Of a stretch of DNA of 64,000 bases, positions 50,274 through 59,975 are shown piece by piece. Position 1 is the first letter of the stretch; each line of letters starts with the position of its first letter. The stretch is from Martinezella multihospitum (lineage in GTDB: Bacteria; Pseudomonadota; Alphaproteobacteria; Rhizobiales; Rhizobiaceae), in assembly GCF_900094585.1 (NCBI RefSeq), contig NZ_FMAG01000006.1, positions 248,001-312,000 on the forward strand. Direction: 5' to 3'. Below the pieces are notes generated by a model. It searched no databases. It had not been told where the DNA came from and saw only the letters and a list, made by a program, of their open reading frames with translations. The translations under genes and the position numbers were made by a program.

Positions 50274-50888
50274 TCAGTAAAGCGGCTCCTCGTAGACGGA
50301 TTTGCCGTCGAGAAGCAGGCTTCTGATATGGGCAACACCATCGGAAGACACGCGAGCAGCGATCGCGACACGATTGTCGTTGCGGGCGCTCTCGATATCG
50401 CGCCCCTGCCCCTCGGGCACATAGTAGCGCTCGATGCCATAGGTAACGCCGATGATCGCCTGCGATGGATCGGTCGCATCGCCATCGAAAACATAGTCGA
50501 CAGGCAGGCTCTTGAGCACGACCGTATCGGGTTTCGGCTCTAGCTTTCCGAAGGATGATTCGACGATACCCCAATAGCCGTCATCCTGCTTCTTCAGGCG
50601 AACGGACAATATCACGGCACTTCGGCTCATTTTCGGTGGCCCCTCGACCATCGTCGAGAATGGAACCCGTGAAATGTCGTAGTTCAAGGTCACATAGTCG
50701 CCGCGCAGAAGATCGCGTGGATCGACCGGCGCGGTCTTTAGGAGAATCTCGACGCCGCTCCGCAGGCCCCAGGCCCGCTCGCCGACCATGTAGCCGAGGA
50801 CTGCGGTCTGCAGAGCCGCACCGACGATGGCGGCAAGCCACAGGCGGCGGGAACCGATGGTTGGGCTCTTCTCAGCAATATCGGTCAT
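50274..50888 (-). CDS. GDYXXLXY domain membrane protein
   Basis: A 204-residue protein with one N-terminal membrane helix (WLAAIVGAALQTAVLGYMV) and a periplasmic domain carrying the namesake GDYVTLNYDIS. It overlaps the DUF2157 gene by four bases (ATGA). The two families nearly always occur together and are of unknown function, possibly envelope-related. Confidence 0.85.
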   Translation of the reverse strand: MTDIAEKSPTIGSRRLWLAAIVGAALQTAVLGYMVGERAWGLRSGVEILLKTAPVDPRDLLRGDYVTLNYDISRVPFSTMVEGPPKMSRSAVILSVRLKKQDDGYWGIVESSFGKLEPKPDTVVLKSLPVDYVFDGDATDPSQAIIGVTYGIERYYVPEGQGRDIESARNDNRVAIAARVSSDGVAHIRSLLLDGKSVYEEPLY

Positions 50889-52024
50889 GCCCGCGTCCCC
50901 TGCCCGCGATTATCGGAAAAGCGCCGTTCCAGCTGGATGACCAGCCAGGCGGCAATCGCTACCAACAAGCCGGCAACGAGGAAGAACCCGGCCGTGCCGA
51001 TGATTGAGCCGATCGTCTCGCTGGCGAGGTAAAGAATCTCGCAGGAAAAGACGAAATAGGCGAGATAGCGCACAGCGCCATTGTCGCGGCCGCTGAGCGC
51101 TATCGCTACCACCGAGCTCGCCAGTGTCGCTGCCGCGACGATGACGAGCGGCAATTTATCTTCGACCCAGACATTGTTCTCAAAGGAGCCGTTGCTGATC
51201 TCGGCATGGACCAGGAAAAAGCCGATCGATGCGATCAGAAAGGCGTAGAAGGCCGGCGCGGCGCCGGCCGTGCGGGCAAAAGGCACCAGCGGCGACGCGG
51301 GGACGCTGACGACGAGAAACGCCGCCATGCCGAGAGCGGCAAACAGGATCGCGGTATTCAATCCCTCATGACGGCCAAACAGCCATGTCAGCCAGCCGAC
51401 GAGCATGAGATAGGCCAAATGCCGAGCCATGGGTGCATCGGCATAGCGGACAAGCACGATCAGGACCATGGCCATCAGGGGCGGCATCCAGGGCATGATC
51501 CCATACCATTCGTCGAAATGCCCCCAGAGGTACACGCCGCAAAACGCCCAGGCGAGAAAGCCGGCGAGCCCAACCTGCGCAGCTGAGCGAAACGACGCCG
51601 CCACGATGCAGGCCGCGGCGAACCAGACGAGCATCATTCTAAGTTCATCGCCAGACAAATTGTACATCTGACCGACCAAGGCCATGGCGCCGCCAAAACT
51701 CAGAGTGCCGAGGATCAACAATCCGGCGGCGACGATCGAACGCCCCTGGACCAGCAGATACGCGGCTCCGAGATAGAAGGCCCATATCATTGCTACCAGC
51801 CCGGCGAGACGGATGATCCTCGGGAGAGCCTCCCAGTTTGCGGAGATGAACAGCAAGATGGCAAGGCCGAGAAGCACAGCGGCGATGATGGTCAGTACCC
51901 GGCCGGCGCTGAAACTCGTCTGGCGACCGTCATACTCACTGAGGATGGCTTTCGCCGTCCCCGCGTCGACCAGGCCCTTGTCGGTCCAGATCTTGAGATC
52001 CCGCTCCAGCCTGCCTCTGTACAT
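50885..52024 (-). CDS. DUF2157 polytopic membrane protein
   Basis: A 379-residue protein. The soluble N-terminus (RLERDLKIWTDKGLVDAGTA) is typical of DUF2157, followed by about ten to eleven membrane helices. Start ATG 52024 has GAGGGGAG; the frame to 52081 lacks support. It is translationally coupled to the GDYXXLXY gene. Confidence 0.85.
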   Translation of the reverse strand: MYRGRLERDLKIWTDKGLVDAGTAKAILSEYDGRQTSFSAGRVLTIIAAVLLGLAILLFISANWEALPRIIRLAGLVAMIWAFYLGAAYLLVQGRSIVAAGLLILGTLSFGGAMALVGQMYNLSGDELRMMLVWFAAACIVAASFRSAAQVGLAGFLAWAFCGVYLWGHFDEWYGIMPWMPPLMAMVLIVLVRYADAPMARHLAYLMLVGWLTWLFGRHEGLNTAILFAALGMAAFLVVSVPASPLVPFARTAGAAPAFYAFLIASIGFFLVHAEISNGSFENNVWVEDKLPLVIVAAATLASSVVAIALSGRDNGAVRYLAYFVFSCEILYLASETIGSIIGTAGFFLVAGLLVAIAAWLVIQLERRFSDNRGQGTRA

Positions 52025-52350
52025 GCTTGGCTCCCCTCGCTGCGATTCTGCTCGCGACAGAGTTAGCACAAATCGCCGCACAATCGATGCGAGCCGGGCG
52101 GTTCTGGCAGAAGCTTCGGCTCACAGGAATATGTGCCATATTAATACGGAATTAACGGTCTATAGAGTATTCTTAGGACCGGTAAAGAGATACCGATCAA
52201 AGATATGCGCAGAGCTCATGCCTCCCATGAAATTATTGCGCTGCACAAATTCGAAAAGTCATACTATTTATTGGACAACAAACGCGGCAGTGGCGCGCCG
52301 GGCCGATGCAGATCGGACTAAGCCTGGGGATGGATATCCCGACAAGATAT
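52025..52350. other. Intergenic region with the promoter of the small RNA
   Basis: No protein gene supported. It must contain the divergent promoters of the DUF2157 operon and of the small RNA. No clear box was identified. Confidence 0.4.
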
Positions 52351-52474
52351 TCGGAGCCGCATACTCCTCCTCCCAATGCGCTCCGATCGATTGACGACAC
52401 TCCTCCTCCCAAGTCGTCAATCACTATAAATGACGCCCACCGCATCCTCCTCCCGCGGTGGGCGTTATTTTTTT
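52351..52474 (+). ncRNA. Small RNA with three CCTCCTCCC hairpin loops (alpha-r14/cuckoo-like)
   Basis: Three hairpins expose the same anti-Shine-Dalgarno-like loop. Hairpin 1: TCGGAG/CTCCGA and CGCAT/ATGCG (52351-52386). Hairpin 2: TTGACGAC/GTCGTCAA (52391-52420). Hairpin 3: ACGCCCACCGC/GCGGTGGGCGT then TATTTTTTT (52433-52474), which is also the terminator. CCTCCTCCC in loops is the hallmark of the rhizobial alpha-r14 (cuckoo) family. The 5' end is not determined and may lie slightly upstream. Confidence 0.8.
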
Positions 52475-52903
52475 GCCCACTTAAATCGGTTTATGTCGCC
52501 TGGACACATGTGCGACCTGCCAATTGGTAAATGCCGGCGCAGACGACTGGTGAGATGATTTTCCACCGACCGAAGGCAGCCTGCGACAGCATCCGACCCC
52601 TTCCAAAACAGCAAGGCTGGCGAAAAAGTGGCCAAAGGCCGGCAGCCATCGGTAACTGCCCTGGAACGCCGGGCGCATACCCGAAATCGACTTCCAGTGG
52701 TAAACACCCTTTGGCCGCGATATGCACACAAAGCAGCCGCCATCTTAGGCAAAGCGCCCGCAAGACTTGCATATGACGCATAGGTGGCATGAAGCATTCG
52801 CTCTTTTAGTTTTCGCGGCGCAGCATATATTTAAATCCATTAGATCGATGACGGAACCAATCGTGGAACTGCTCGATCCCCAAGATCCTCGAAAGGGACT
52901 ACA
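52475..52903. other. Intergenic region, nothing else seen
   Basis: No gene, repeat or RNA could be supported in this stretch. It contains the promoter region of the first DUF1127 gene. Confidence 0.45.
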
Positions 52904-53050
52904 ATGAACCTGACCCGCTCTTTCAACAACTGGCGCAAGTATCGTCAGACCGTTAACGAACTCGGCCGCATGAGCTCGCGTGAACTGCACGACCTCGGCA
53001 TCGACCGCGCCGACATCCATCGCGTTGCTCGCGAAGCCACCGGACGTTAA
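52904..53050 (+). CDS. DUF1127 small protein, copy 1
   Basis: A 48-residue protein (NWRKYRQTVNELGRMSSREL, then HDLGIDRADI). This arginine-rich DUF1127/YjiS-like motif is common in alphaproteobacteria; some members bind RNA and affect small-RNA turnover. AAAGGGA precedes the ATG. A terminator follows. Confidence 0.88.
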   Translation: MNLTRSFNNWRKYRQTVNELGRMSSRELHDLGIDRADIHRVAREATGR

Positions 53051-53088
53051 TCGCCGGATAGGCTTCGCCTTTCAGCGAAAGCCTTCTC

Positions 53089-53127
53089 AACGCCCGTTGC
53101 GGACCTCCGCGGCGGGCGTTCTTTTTT
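53089..53127 (+). terminator. Rho-independent terminator after DUF1127 copy 1
   Basis: AACGCCCG (53089-53096) pairs with CGGGCGTT, with a GCGG/CCGC extension, then CTTTTTT. Confidence 0.8.
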
Positions 53128-53355
53128 GCCTATCGACTGAGCAAGTGCAGCATAGCCGAATCCGCCGCGAGCTATTCCTTATCTGCAGAGCACACAAATT
53201 TTGAGCATTGGTGTCTTTTTAAGCGTCATATTGCACAAATGCATAGCAGGGACCTTTTCTTTGCACTGCACAAATCACGTCCTCGCGCCTATATAGAGTG
53301 CAAGCGCTGAGGCGGTAATCGTACCGCTCGCAAACAAGATACCGAGGACAAGATC

Positions 53356-53499
53356 ATGAACCCGCTTCGCATTGCAAAGAACTGGATCAGCTACCGCCGC
53401 ACTCTGAACGAACTTGGCAACCTCTCCAGCCAGACCCTTTCGGACATCGGCGTCAGCCGCTACGAAATCCGCAACATCGCTGCTCGTTCCTTCCGTTAA
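53356..53499 (+). CDS. DUF1127 small protein, copy 2
   Basis: A 47-residue paralogue (NWISYRRTLNELGNLSSQTL, SDIGVSRYEI). It has its own upstream region (53128-53355), AT-rich and probably carrying its promoter, and its own terminator. Regulation is thus separate from copy 1. Confidence 0.88.
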   Translation: MNPLRIAKNWISYRRTLNELGNLSSQTLSDIGVSRYEIRNIAARSFR

Positions 53500-53528
53500 T
53501 AGGAACGAACTGAGCAGACTGCCTCAAG

Positions 53529-53552
53529 ACGGCGCCTTTCGGCGCCGTTTTT
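53529..53552 (+). terminator. Rho-independent terminator after DUF1127 copy 2
   Basis: ACGGCGCC, loop TTTC, GGCGCCGT, then TTTT. Confidence 0.8.
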
Positions 53553-53660
53553 GATTCCGGCGATTAAACGGCGTCGGGACTAGAGCGCGCGACGCCCTTT
53601 TGCGCGAGATGCCTTAGCAAAGCATTGGATCGCCGGCCTGCCCGTGATAATGACGCGCGC

Positions 53661-55097
53661 ATGACACAGATCACTTCCCACTCTCCCATTCACGTCATCG
53701 GCGGCGGCCTCGCCGGCTCGGAAGCCGCATGGCAGATCGCCAATGCCGGCGTTCCGGTCATCCTGCATGAAATGCGCGGTGTGCGCGGCACCGAAGCACA
53801 CAAGACGGACGATCTCGCCGAGCTCGTATGCTCCAACTCGTTCCGCTCCGACGATGCGACAAGCAATGCCGTGGGCGTCATTCATGCGGAAATGCGCATG
53901 GCCGGCTCGCTCATCATGGCGTGCGCCGACAAGCACCAGGTACCGGCCGGCGGTGCGCTCGCCGTCGATCGCGACGGCTTCTCCGCGGCGGTGACGCAGG
54001 CAGTGCATAGTCACCCGCTGATCACAGTCGTCCGTGAGGAAATTGAGGGCCTGCCGCCCAGGGAATGGGATCAGGCGATCATCGCCACCGGCCCGCTGAC
54101 AGCGCCCGGGCTTGCCAGCGCCATCCAGGCTGAAACCGGCGCCGATGCGCTCGCTTTCTTCGATGCCATCGCGCCGATCGTCTATCGCGACAGCATCAAC
54201 ATGGACATCTGCTGGTATCAGTCGCGCTACGACAAGGTCGGCCCCGGCGGCACGGGCAAGGACTATATCAATTGCCCGATGGACGAAGCCCAGTATAATG
54301 CCTTCCTCGATGCGCTGATCGCCGGCGACGCCGTCGGTTTCAAGGAATGGGAAGGCACGCCCTACTTCGACGGCTGCCTGCCGATCGAAGTCATGGCTGA
54401 GCGCGGGCGCGAGACGCTGCGCCACGGGCCGATGAAGCCGATGGGCCTCACCAATGCCCACAATCCAACGGTCAAGGCCTATGCGGTCGTGCAACTGCGC
54501 CAGGACAATGCGCTTGGCACGCTCTACAACATGGTCGGCTTCCAGACGAAACTGAAATACGGCGCGCAGGCGGAAATCTTCCGGCTGATTCCCGGTCTCG
54601 AAAATGCGGAATTCGCCCGCCTCGGCGGCCTGCATCGCAATACCTACATCAACTCGCCCACCCTGCTCGACCGCTCTCTTGTGTTGAAGTCGCGACCGGG
54701 GCTGCGCTTTGCCGGCCAGATCACCGGATGCGAAGGCTATGTCGAGAGCGCCAGCATCGGTCTGCTTGCCGGCCGTTTCGCGGCTGCGGAGCGCAAGGGA
54801 GAGACACCATTGCTGCCGCCGGCGACGACAGCGCTCGGCTCGCTGCTGAACCACATCACCGGCGGCCACATCGTCTCCGACGAGGAGCCGGGCAAACGCT
54901 CTTTCCAGCCGATGAACATCAATTTCGGGCTTTTCCCGGAGCTAGAGCCAGGTTCGATCGTCAAGCCGGAGGGCGTCAAGCGCTTTCGCGGCAAGGACAA
55001 GACCATCATGAAGCGCCAGCTCATCGCCAAGCGTGCGCTTGCCGATTGCGCCGGATGGCTTGGCGTGCCGACACCCGTGTTCACGGAAAGCGCCTGA
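53661..55097 (+). CDS. trmFO: tRNA (uracil-54-C5)-methyltransferase TrmFO
   Basis: A 478-residue FAD/folate-dependent enzyme that makes ribothymidine at position 54 of tRNA. The FAD motif HVIGGGLAGSEAAWQIA opens it; the substrate region has ELVCSNSFRSDDATSNAVG and the C-terminus NINFGLFPELE, both typical. ATG 53661 is used; the TTG at 53625 adds residues outside the family. No good ribosome site is seen. Confidence 0.93.
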   Translation: MTQITSHSPIHVIGGGLAGSEAAWQIANAGVPVILHEMRGVRGTEAHKTDDLAELVCSNSFRSDDATSNAVGVIHAEMRMAGSLIMACADKHQVPAGGALAVDRDGFSAAVTQAVHSHPLITVVREEIEGLPPREWDQAIIATGPLTAPGLASAIQAETGADALAFFDAIAPIVYRDSINMDICWYQSRYDKVGPGGTGKDYINCPMDEAQYNAFLDALIAGDAVGFKEWEGTPYFDGCLPIEVMAERGRETLRHGPMKPMGLTNAHNPTVKAYAVVQLRQDNALGTLYNMVGFQTKLKYGAQAEIFRLIPGLENAEFARLGGLHRNTYINSPTLLDRSLVLKSRPGLRFAGQITGCEGYVESASIGLLAGRFAAAERKGETPLLPPATTALGSLLNHITGGHIVSDEEPGKRSFQPMNINFGLFPELEPGSIVKPEGVKRFRGKDKTIMKRQLIAKRALADCAGWLGVPTPVFTESA

Positions 55098-55118
55098 CTT
55101 TAGCGGGCTTTGTGATTT

Positions 55119-55580
55119 TCAGCCTGCTGCCGGCGGCGCGTGGTAATCGAGCTTCGCGTCCTCGCCGGCCACATAATTGCCGAGCAGCCAGAGCGAGACC
55201 TCCGCAGCTTCCGCCGGCGTCTTGAACTCGAACGTGCCGTTGTGATGCGGAACATCGAGGAAATCGACGACCAAGCCGCGGCCGGTTGTCGAAATCTTGG
55301 CGCGCGCCCTGCCCGGCTCGATCAGGTGGACGCTGAAGTGATTGCGCACATTGCGCATAAAGCCGGCCTTGTCGTCATGCAGGCGCACGAAAACCGCCTG
55401 CCCGTCTGCGGTCACCTGCAACTGACGGATCGCTTCAGTCGGAAAGGCTCGGCCGAATTCCAGAATCGCAAGGCCGGTATCGTGCAGGCCGTCTTCCTTG
55501 TTCTGCGATGCCATTCGTGTCGCGTAGTAAGCAACGAAGATGACGATCGCAAACAGTATGCACCAGACGACAATACCCAC
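55119..55580 (-). CDS. Hypothetical protein with N-terminal membrane helix
   Basis: A 153-residue protein with one N-terminal helix (VGIVVWCILFAIVIFVAYYA) and a cytoplasmic domain of unknown family (FSVHLIEPGRARAKISTTGR). GTG 55580 is chosen because GGGGGA lies at the right distance. It is adjacent to but separate from the NDUFAF6-like gene. Confidence 0.7.
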   Translation of the reverse strand: MGIVVWCILFAIVIFVAYYATRMASQNKEDGLHDTGLAILEFGRAFPTEAIRQLQVTADGQAVFVRLHDDKAGFMRNVRNHFSVHLIEPGRARAKISTTGRGLVVDFLDVPHHNGTFEFKTPAEAAEVSLWLLGNYVAGEDAKLDYHAPPAAG

Positions 55581-55656
55581 AGCAGATCCCCCTGAAATGC
55601 AAATCAAGTGCCGACCATCTCCATAGACGCCGAGACTTGTGCGAGCTTGGTGTATT

Positions 55657-56517
55657 TTAGATTTTCTTTGTGATCGACGCTATCGCCATGCGCAGCTGCC
55701 TCCGCCATTGCGGCAGTGCCAGAGATTGATCGAAGATGCCGGCGCCGAGCGTCTGTGCCTTTTTCAAAACAGGCTCGGCCAAGGTGACGGGGAGAAACGC
55801 CGGGAACACCGCTTGCGGTATGGCTCCTGCCGCCCTCGCCTTGGCGAGATGCTCACGACCAAGACCGGCAAAGGCTTCGATCGCCGCCGAAATGCGCGGC
55901 TTGTCTTCGCCGGCAAGAAAACTGTCACGATCGAGCCCGGTTGCCGCCAGAATCTCAAGCGGTAGGTAGAGCTGGCCTCGATGGCGATTAAGCGGCATCA
56001 GGAGCAACAGGCCGGCGATTGCCTGCGCGACCCCGGCATGGCCGGCGGCATCGGCTGAGCGCTTCGCCTCATCGGCCGAGAGGACCAGGCCGGCGAGCTG
56101 GATGAGGGCCGAAGCCGTCTCGCCGGCATAGCCTTCCAGACTGCTGCGGCTCTCCATGGGATCATCGTAGAGATCGAAGATGCGGGCATCGATCATGTTG
56201 ATCAGCGTCTGGCGCGGCAGGCGATACTCTTCGATCGCGGTCAGAAGCTCGGACGCCAGAGGATTGGCCTCGCTCGAGCCGTGGGACTGTCCCTCGAGGA
56301 GATCGCGCCAATATTGCATGCGTACTTCGCCGGGCAGCGGCTCATGCACGAGATCCCTCACGCGCGCCAGTTCGGCATTGAAGGCATAGAGCGCGGCAAG
56401 TGCTGGACGCTTGTCCTCCGGTGCCAGCAGGCAAGCGAGATAGCGATCGCGATCGGTGTCGCGAAGCGTGGCGAGGCAGATGTCCCGATTGCTCCGAGGC
56501 GCAGCTGTTGTCGTCAT
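55657..56517 (-). CDS. Squalene/phytoene synthase family protein (NDUFAF6-like)
   Basis: A 286-residue member of the squalene/phytoene synthase fold. The usual first Asp-rich motif is RVRDLVHEPLPGEVRMQYW, which lacks the DxxxD of the true synthases, as in the mitochondrial complex I assembly factor NDUFAF6 (C8orf38). Its place just downstream of an NDUFAF3-like gene supports an assembly role over an isoprenoid one. Confidence 0.75.
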   Translation of the reverse strand: MTTTAAPRSNRDICLATLRDTDRDRYLACLLAPEDKRPALAALYAFNAELARVRDLVHEPLPGEVRMQYWRDLLEGQSHGSSEANPLASELLTAIEEYRLPRQTLINMIDARIFDLYDDPMESRSSLEGYAGETASALIQLAGLVLSADEAKRSADAAGHAGVAQAIAGLLLLMPLNRHRGQLYLPLEILAATGLDRDSFLAGEDKPRISAAIEAFAGLGREHLAKARAAGAIPQAVFPAFLPVTLAEPVLKKAQTLGAGIFDQSLALPQWRRQLRMAIASITKKI

Positions 56518-56534
56518 ACTCTTTGATCCGAAGG

Positions 56535-56921
56535 TCAGACGGCGATCAGCGCCGCAGCCACGGCACGAGATTCGGAAAGCATGATGTTGAAGGTTCGCAC
56601 CGCTGCGCCTGTGCTCATCGGATCGGAGGAAATCTGCTTGGCGCGCAAGGCGGCTTTCAGCTCGGCCGGCAGCGGGCGAAGCTCCGTACCGGTGCCGACA
56701 AGCAGCACCTCGATCTCTGCAGCTTCATCCAGCACCTTCTGGAAGCGATCCGGCGTCAGCGCATCGCCCTGCAGCATGTCCCAGCCGTAGATGCCCGAGG
56801 GCAGGCAGAGCAGAGAGCCACGATGCGACATGTCGGCAAAGCGGAAGCCGCCGTTGCCGTAAGCATCGATCGGTGCGCGCCCCGGGAAATGCGCGTTTCG
56901 AATTTCTATACCTTTTGCCAC
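56535..56921 (-). CDS. Mth938-like domain protein (NDUFAF3-like)
   Basis: A 128-residue protein (DUF498): FPGRAPIDAYGNGGFRFADM, LLVGTGTELRPLPAEL. Family members include the complex I assembly factor NDUFAF3. GTG 56921 lies five bases after the secDF stop, so it is in the secDF operon. A link between this family and sec genes is a known alphaproteobacterial arrangement. Confidence 0.8.
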   Translation of the reverse strand: MAKGIEIRNAHFPGRAPIDAYGNGGFRFADMSHRGSLLCLPSGIYGWDMLQGDALTPDRFQKVLDEAAEIEVLLVGTGTELRPLPAELKAALRAKQISSDPMSTGAAVRTFNIMLSESRAVAAALIAV

Positions 56922-56925
56922 GTTA

Positions 56926-59469
56926 TCACACCGCTGGTTTGCCTGACTGAAGATCGCCGGCCGCGGGTCCATTGCTTTCGCCGCCGGTCTGGAACTTGTC
57001 CGGCCGCAGCTTGAACAGGATCAGCACGGGCGCCGCAATATAAATCGACGAAAAAGTGCCGACAGCGACGCCGAAAAGCAGAACGAAGGTGAAGGCACGG
57101 ATCACCTCGCCGCCGAAGATATAGAGGGCAAGCAGCGCCAGAAGCGTCGTCGCCGATGTCAGAATGGTACGAGATAATGTCTGATTGATGGAGGCATCGA
57201 TCAGGATCGGCAGCGGCATCTGCGAATAGCGCTTCAGATTCTCGCGCATGCGGTCATAGACGACGACAGTGTCGTTCAGCGAGTAGCCGACGATGGTGAG
57301 GATCGCGGCGATGCTCGTCATGTTGAATTCCATGCCTGATAGCACGAAGAGACCGAGCGTCAGAATGACATCGTGCAGCGTCGCAATGATCGCGCCGACT
57401 GCGAACTGCCATTCGAATCGTACCCATATATAGATCAGGATTGCCGCCAGAGCCGCCAGGACGGCAAGAGAGGCCGTCGTGGTAATCTCACCCGATACGG
57501 CTGGACCGACCACTTCGACGCGGGCGAAATTGTAATCCTTGCCAAGCTCGTCCTGAACGAGCGAGACGGCGGACTGCTCGGCGTTTTCCCCGCCCTCCTG
57601 TGCATGGACGCGGATCACCGCGCCAAGTCGATCGGCCATCCGCTCAACGCGCACGTCGCCCGGAATGACGGCATCGAGACGCGTCTGAATGTCGACGGGA
57701 TCGGCAACGCCCTGCTTGGCGCGGACCTCGATGATCGATCCGCCGGCAAAATCGATACCGAGATGCATGCCGACCGTCGCGAAGGCGATGAGGGTGACGA
57801 CCGATAGCGCCGCAGAGACGGTGAAGGTGTAGCGGCGGATGCCCATGAAGCGGATATTGGCATTGTCGAAAACGCCGCTGCGCACACCAACGAGCAAAGT
57901 GCGCGGCTTGCGGCGCGAGATCCACATATTCACCAGCGACCGCGTGACGAAGCAGGAGGTGAAGAAGGTCGAGATAACGCCGACCATCAGCGTTGCGGCA
58001 AAGCCCCGCACAGCACCGGTGCTTGCGTAGAAGAGAATGGCGGCGACAATCAGCACGGTCAGATTGGCATCGGCGACGGTCGCTGCCGCCCGGTTGAAGC
58101 CATGGCGCAGCGCATCCACGAGAAGATGGGTCTTCTTCTCCTCCTCGCGCACACGCTCGTAGATCAGCACCAGCGCATCGAGACCGATGCCGATAATGAG
58201 GACGATGGCAGCGACACCCGGCAGGGTGAGCGTAATGCCGAGCAAGCCCATGAGGGCCGCGACCATAATCATGTTGATGACCAGCGAGATGGTCGCGATG
58301 ATGCCGAGCAGGCGGTAGAAGCCGATCATCAAGGCAGCAACGAAGACGGCGGCCGCAATGCAGGCAATCAGACCATAACGCGCCGTTTCGCCGCCAAGGC
58401 CCGGCTGAATGGTGCGCTCTTCGACCGTCGTTAGCGTCGCAGGCAATGGTCCGCTCTTGACCATGACGGCCAGATCCTGGGCGCCCTGGGCGGTGAAATC
58501 TCCGGGAACATCGATCTCGCCGGTGGCGATGACAGTCTTCAGTGAGGCTGCGGAGATGACCTGATCGTCAAGCACGACGACGATGATCTTGCCGAGATTG
58601 CTGGCCGTCGATTGCGCAAAGCGGTGGGTCGCCTCCGGCGTCAGCTTGACGGAAACGGTGCCTTCGCCTTTCTGATTGTCGACGACCGCAACGGCATCGG
58701 AAAAATCGACGTTCGAGAGCAGCGGTTGCCGCTGCACGAGATAGCCGACGGGCGGATCATCTTCGGAAAACAGCACGTCGGACCCGGCAGGAGGCTGCTT
58801 GTCCATGGCGTCCTGTACCGACATCGACTGATCGATCAGGCGGAAGCTGAGTTTGGCCGGCTGGCCGAGAAGGTTTTTCAGGCGCTGCGCATCGGCGAGA
58901 TCGGGCACCTGAACGATGATACGATCAGATCCCTGCCGGCGGATCAGAGGTTCCCCGACGCCGAGTTGCGCGATACGGGCATGGATGACCTTGATCGCGC
59001 GTGCGATTGCCGATGAAACATGGCTGTTGATATCGGCATCGGTAATATCGAGCGTCAGTGCACCGTTATCCCCCTGGGAGACAATGACGGACGGCTTGTC
59101 CGGTCCTGATGTCAGCGGTAGTAATGCTGTCAGGGCAGCCTGCACCTGTGCGGAATCGTTGATGCGAAGCTGGATCTTGCGGCCGGTGCCGGTCAGACCC
59201 GAATAGGCGACATTGACGGTGCGCAACCGGGTCGCGATATCGCCGACAATGCTTTCCAGACGATCCTTCTCGACATCGCCCCGCTCTATCTTCAGCAGCA
59301 GATGCGATCCGCCGCGAAGATCGAGACCAAGCTCGATCTTTCGGTGTGCCCACCATGCAGGAAGGGATGAAAGCGCGCGCTCACCAAGCAGGTTGGGAGC
59401 GGCAAGAAGCACGCTCAAGAGAACGACGAACCAGATCAGGGCGGTCTTCCACCAGGAGACGTGCAGCAT
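56926..59469 (-). CDS. secDF: Fused SecD-SecF protein translocase accessory subunit
   Basis: An 847-residue fusion of SecD (about 1-530) and SecF (about 550-840), using proton motive force to help release exported proteins. SecD has ELGLDLRGGSHLLL and the large periplasmic part, and SecF HLGIDFAGGSIIEVR. About twelve membrane helices. It is preceded by yajC and followed by the NDUFAF3-like gene, the normal Sec accessory layout. Confidence 0.94.
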   Translation of the reverse strand: MLHVSWWKTALIWFVVLLSVLLAAPNLLGERALSSLPAWWAHRKIELGLDLRGGSHLLLKIERGDVEKDRLESIVGDIATRLRTVNVAYSGLTGTGRKIQLRINDSAQVQAALTALLPLTSGPDKPSVIVSQGDNGALTLDITDADINSHVSSAIARAIKVIHARIAQLGVGEPLIRRQGSDRIIVQVPDLADAQRLKNLLGQPAKLSFRLIDQSMSVQDAMDKQPPAGSDVLFSEDDPPVGYLVQRQPLLSNVDFSDAVAVVDNQKGEGTVSVKLTPEATHRFAQSTASNLGKIIVVVLDDQVISAASLKTVIATGEIDVPGDFTAQGAQDLAVMVKSGPLPATLTTVEERTIQPGLGGETARYGLIACIAAAVFVAALMIGFYRLLGIIATISLVINMIMVAALMGLLGITLTLPGVAAIVLIIGIGLDALVLIYERVREEEKKTHLLVDALRHGFNRAAATVADANLTVLIVAAILFYASTGAVRGFAATLMVGVISTFFTSCFVTRSLVNMWISRRKPRTLLVGVRSGVFDNANIRFMGIRRYTFTVSAALSVVTLIAFATVGMHLGIDFAGGSIIEVRAKQGVADPVDIQTRLDAVIPGDVRVERMADRLGAVIRVHAQEGGENAEQSAVSLVQDELGKDYNFARVEVVGPAVSGEITTTASLAVLAALAAILIYIWVRFEWQFAVGAIIATLHDVILTLGLFVLSGMEFNMTSIAAILTIVGYSLNDTVVVYDRMRENLKRYSQMPLPILIDASINQTLSRTILTSATTLLALLALYIFGGEVIRAFTFVLLFGVAVGTFSSIYIAAPVLILFKLRPDKFQTGGESNGPAAGDLQSGKPAV

Positions 59470-59627
59470 CGTTCTCTCGAATTAGGGCTTCCCTACTGCG
59501 CCCCACTTTCGACAGAAAATGCAAAGGGCGCAGTAACACCTTGAATTTGTGCACAGTCCTTCAAGAAAGTCGATCTCGAATTTCGAAGATGCGCAGCGGC
59601 ACCAAGCGCCACTTGTCAGGAAACGCC

Positions 59628-59975
59628 TTATGCGGCGTCAGCCTTCACGGGCTCACCCTTGACGCGAACCTCGGAAATCGCACTGCGGACAACACGGATG
59701 CGCACGCCTTCGGCGATTTCGACTTCCAATTCCTTTTCGTCGATGACCTTGGTGACCTTGCCGACGATGCCGCTGGTGACGATCTGGTCGCCGCGACGGA
59801 TGTTCTTCAGGATCTCGTCACGCTTCTTCGCCTGCGCACGCTGCGGGCGGATGAGAAGGAAATACCAAACGACCATCAGCGGCACAAACAGGATGATCAT
59901 TTCAAAGCCGGAACCGCCGAAGGCACTCGCGGCCGAATCTGTTGCGCTCTGCGCATATGCGTTGGTGATAAACAT
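59628..59975 (-). CDS. yajC: Preprotein translocase subunit YajC
   Basis: A 115-residue Sec accessory protein. One N-terminal membrane helix (EMIILFVPLMVVWYFLLIRP) then the conserved QRAQAKKRDEILKNIRRGDQ and VTSGIVGKVTKVID. It lies 158 bases upstream of secDF in the same direction. Confidence 0.93.
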   Translation of the reverse strand: MFITNAYAQSATDSAASAFGGSGFEMIILFVPLMVVWYFLLIRPQRAQAKKRDEILKNIRRGDQIVTSGIVGKVTKVIDEKELEVEIAEGVRIRVVRSAISEVRVKGEPVKADAA

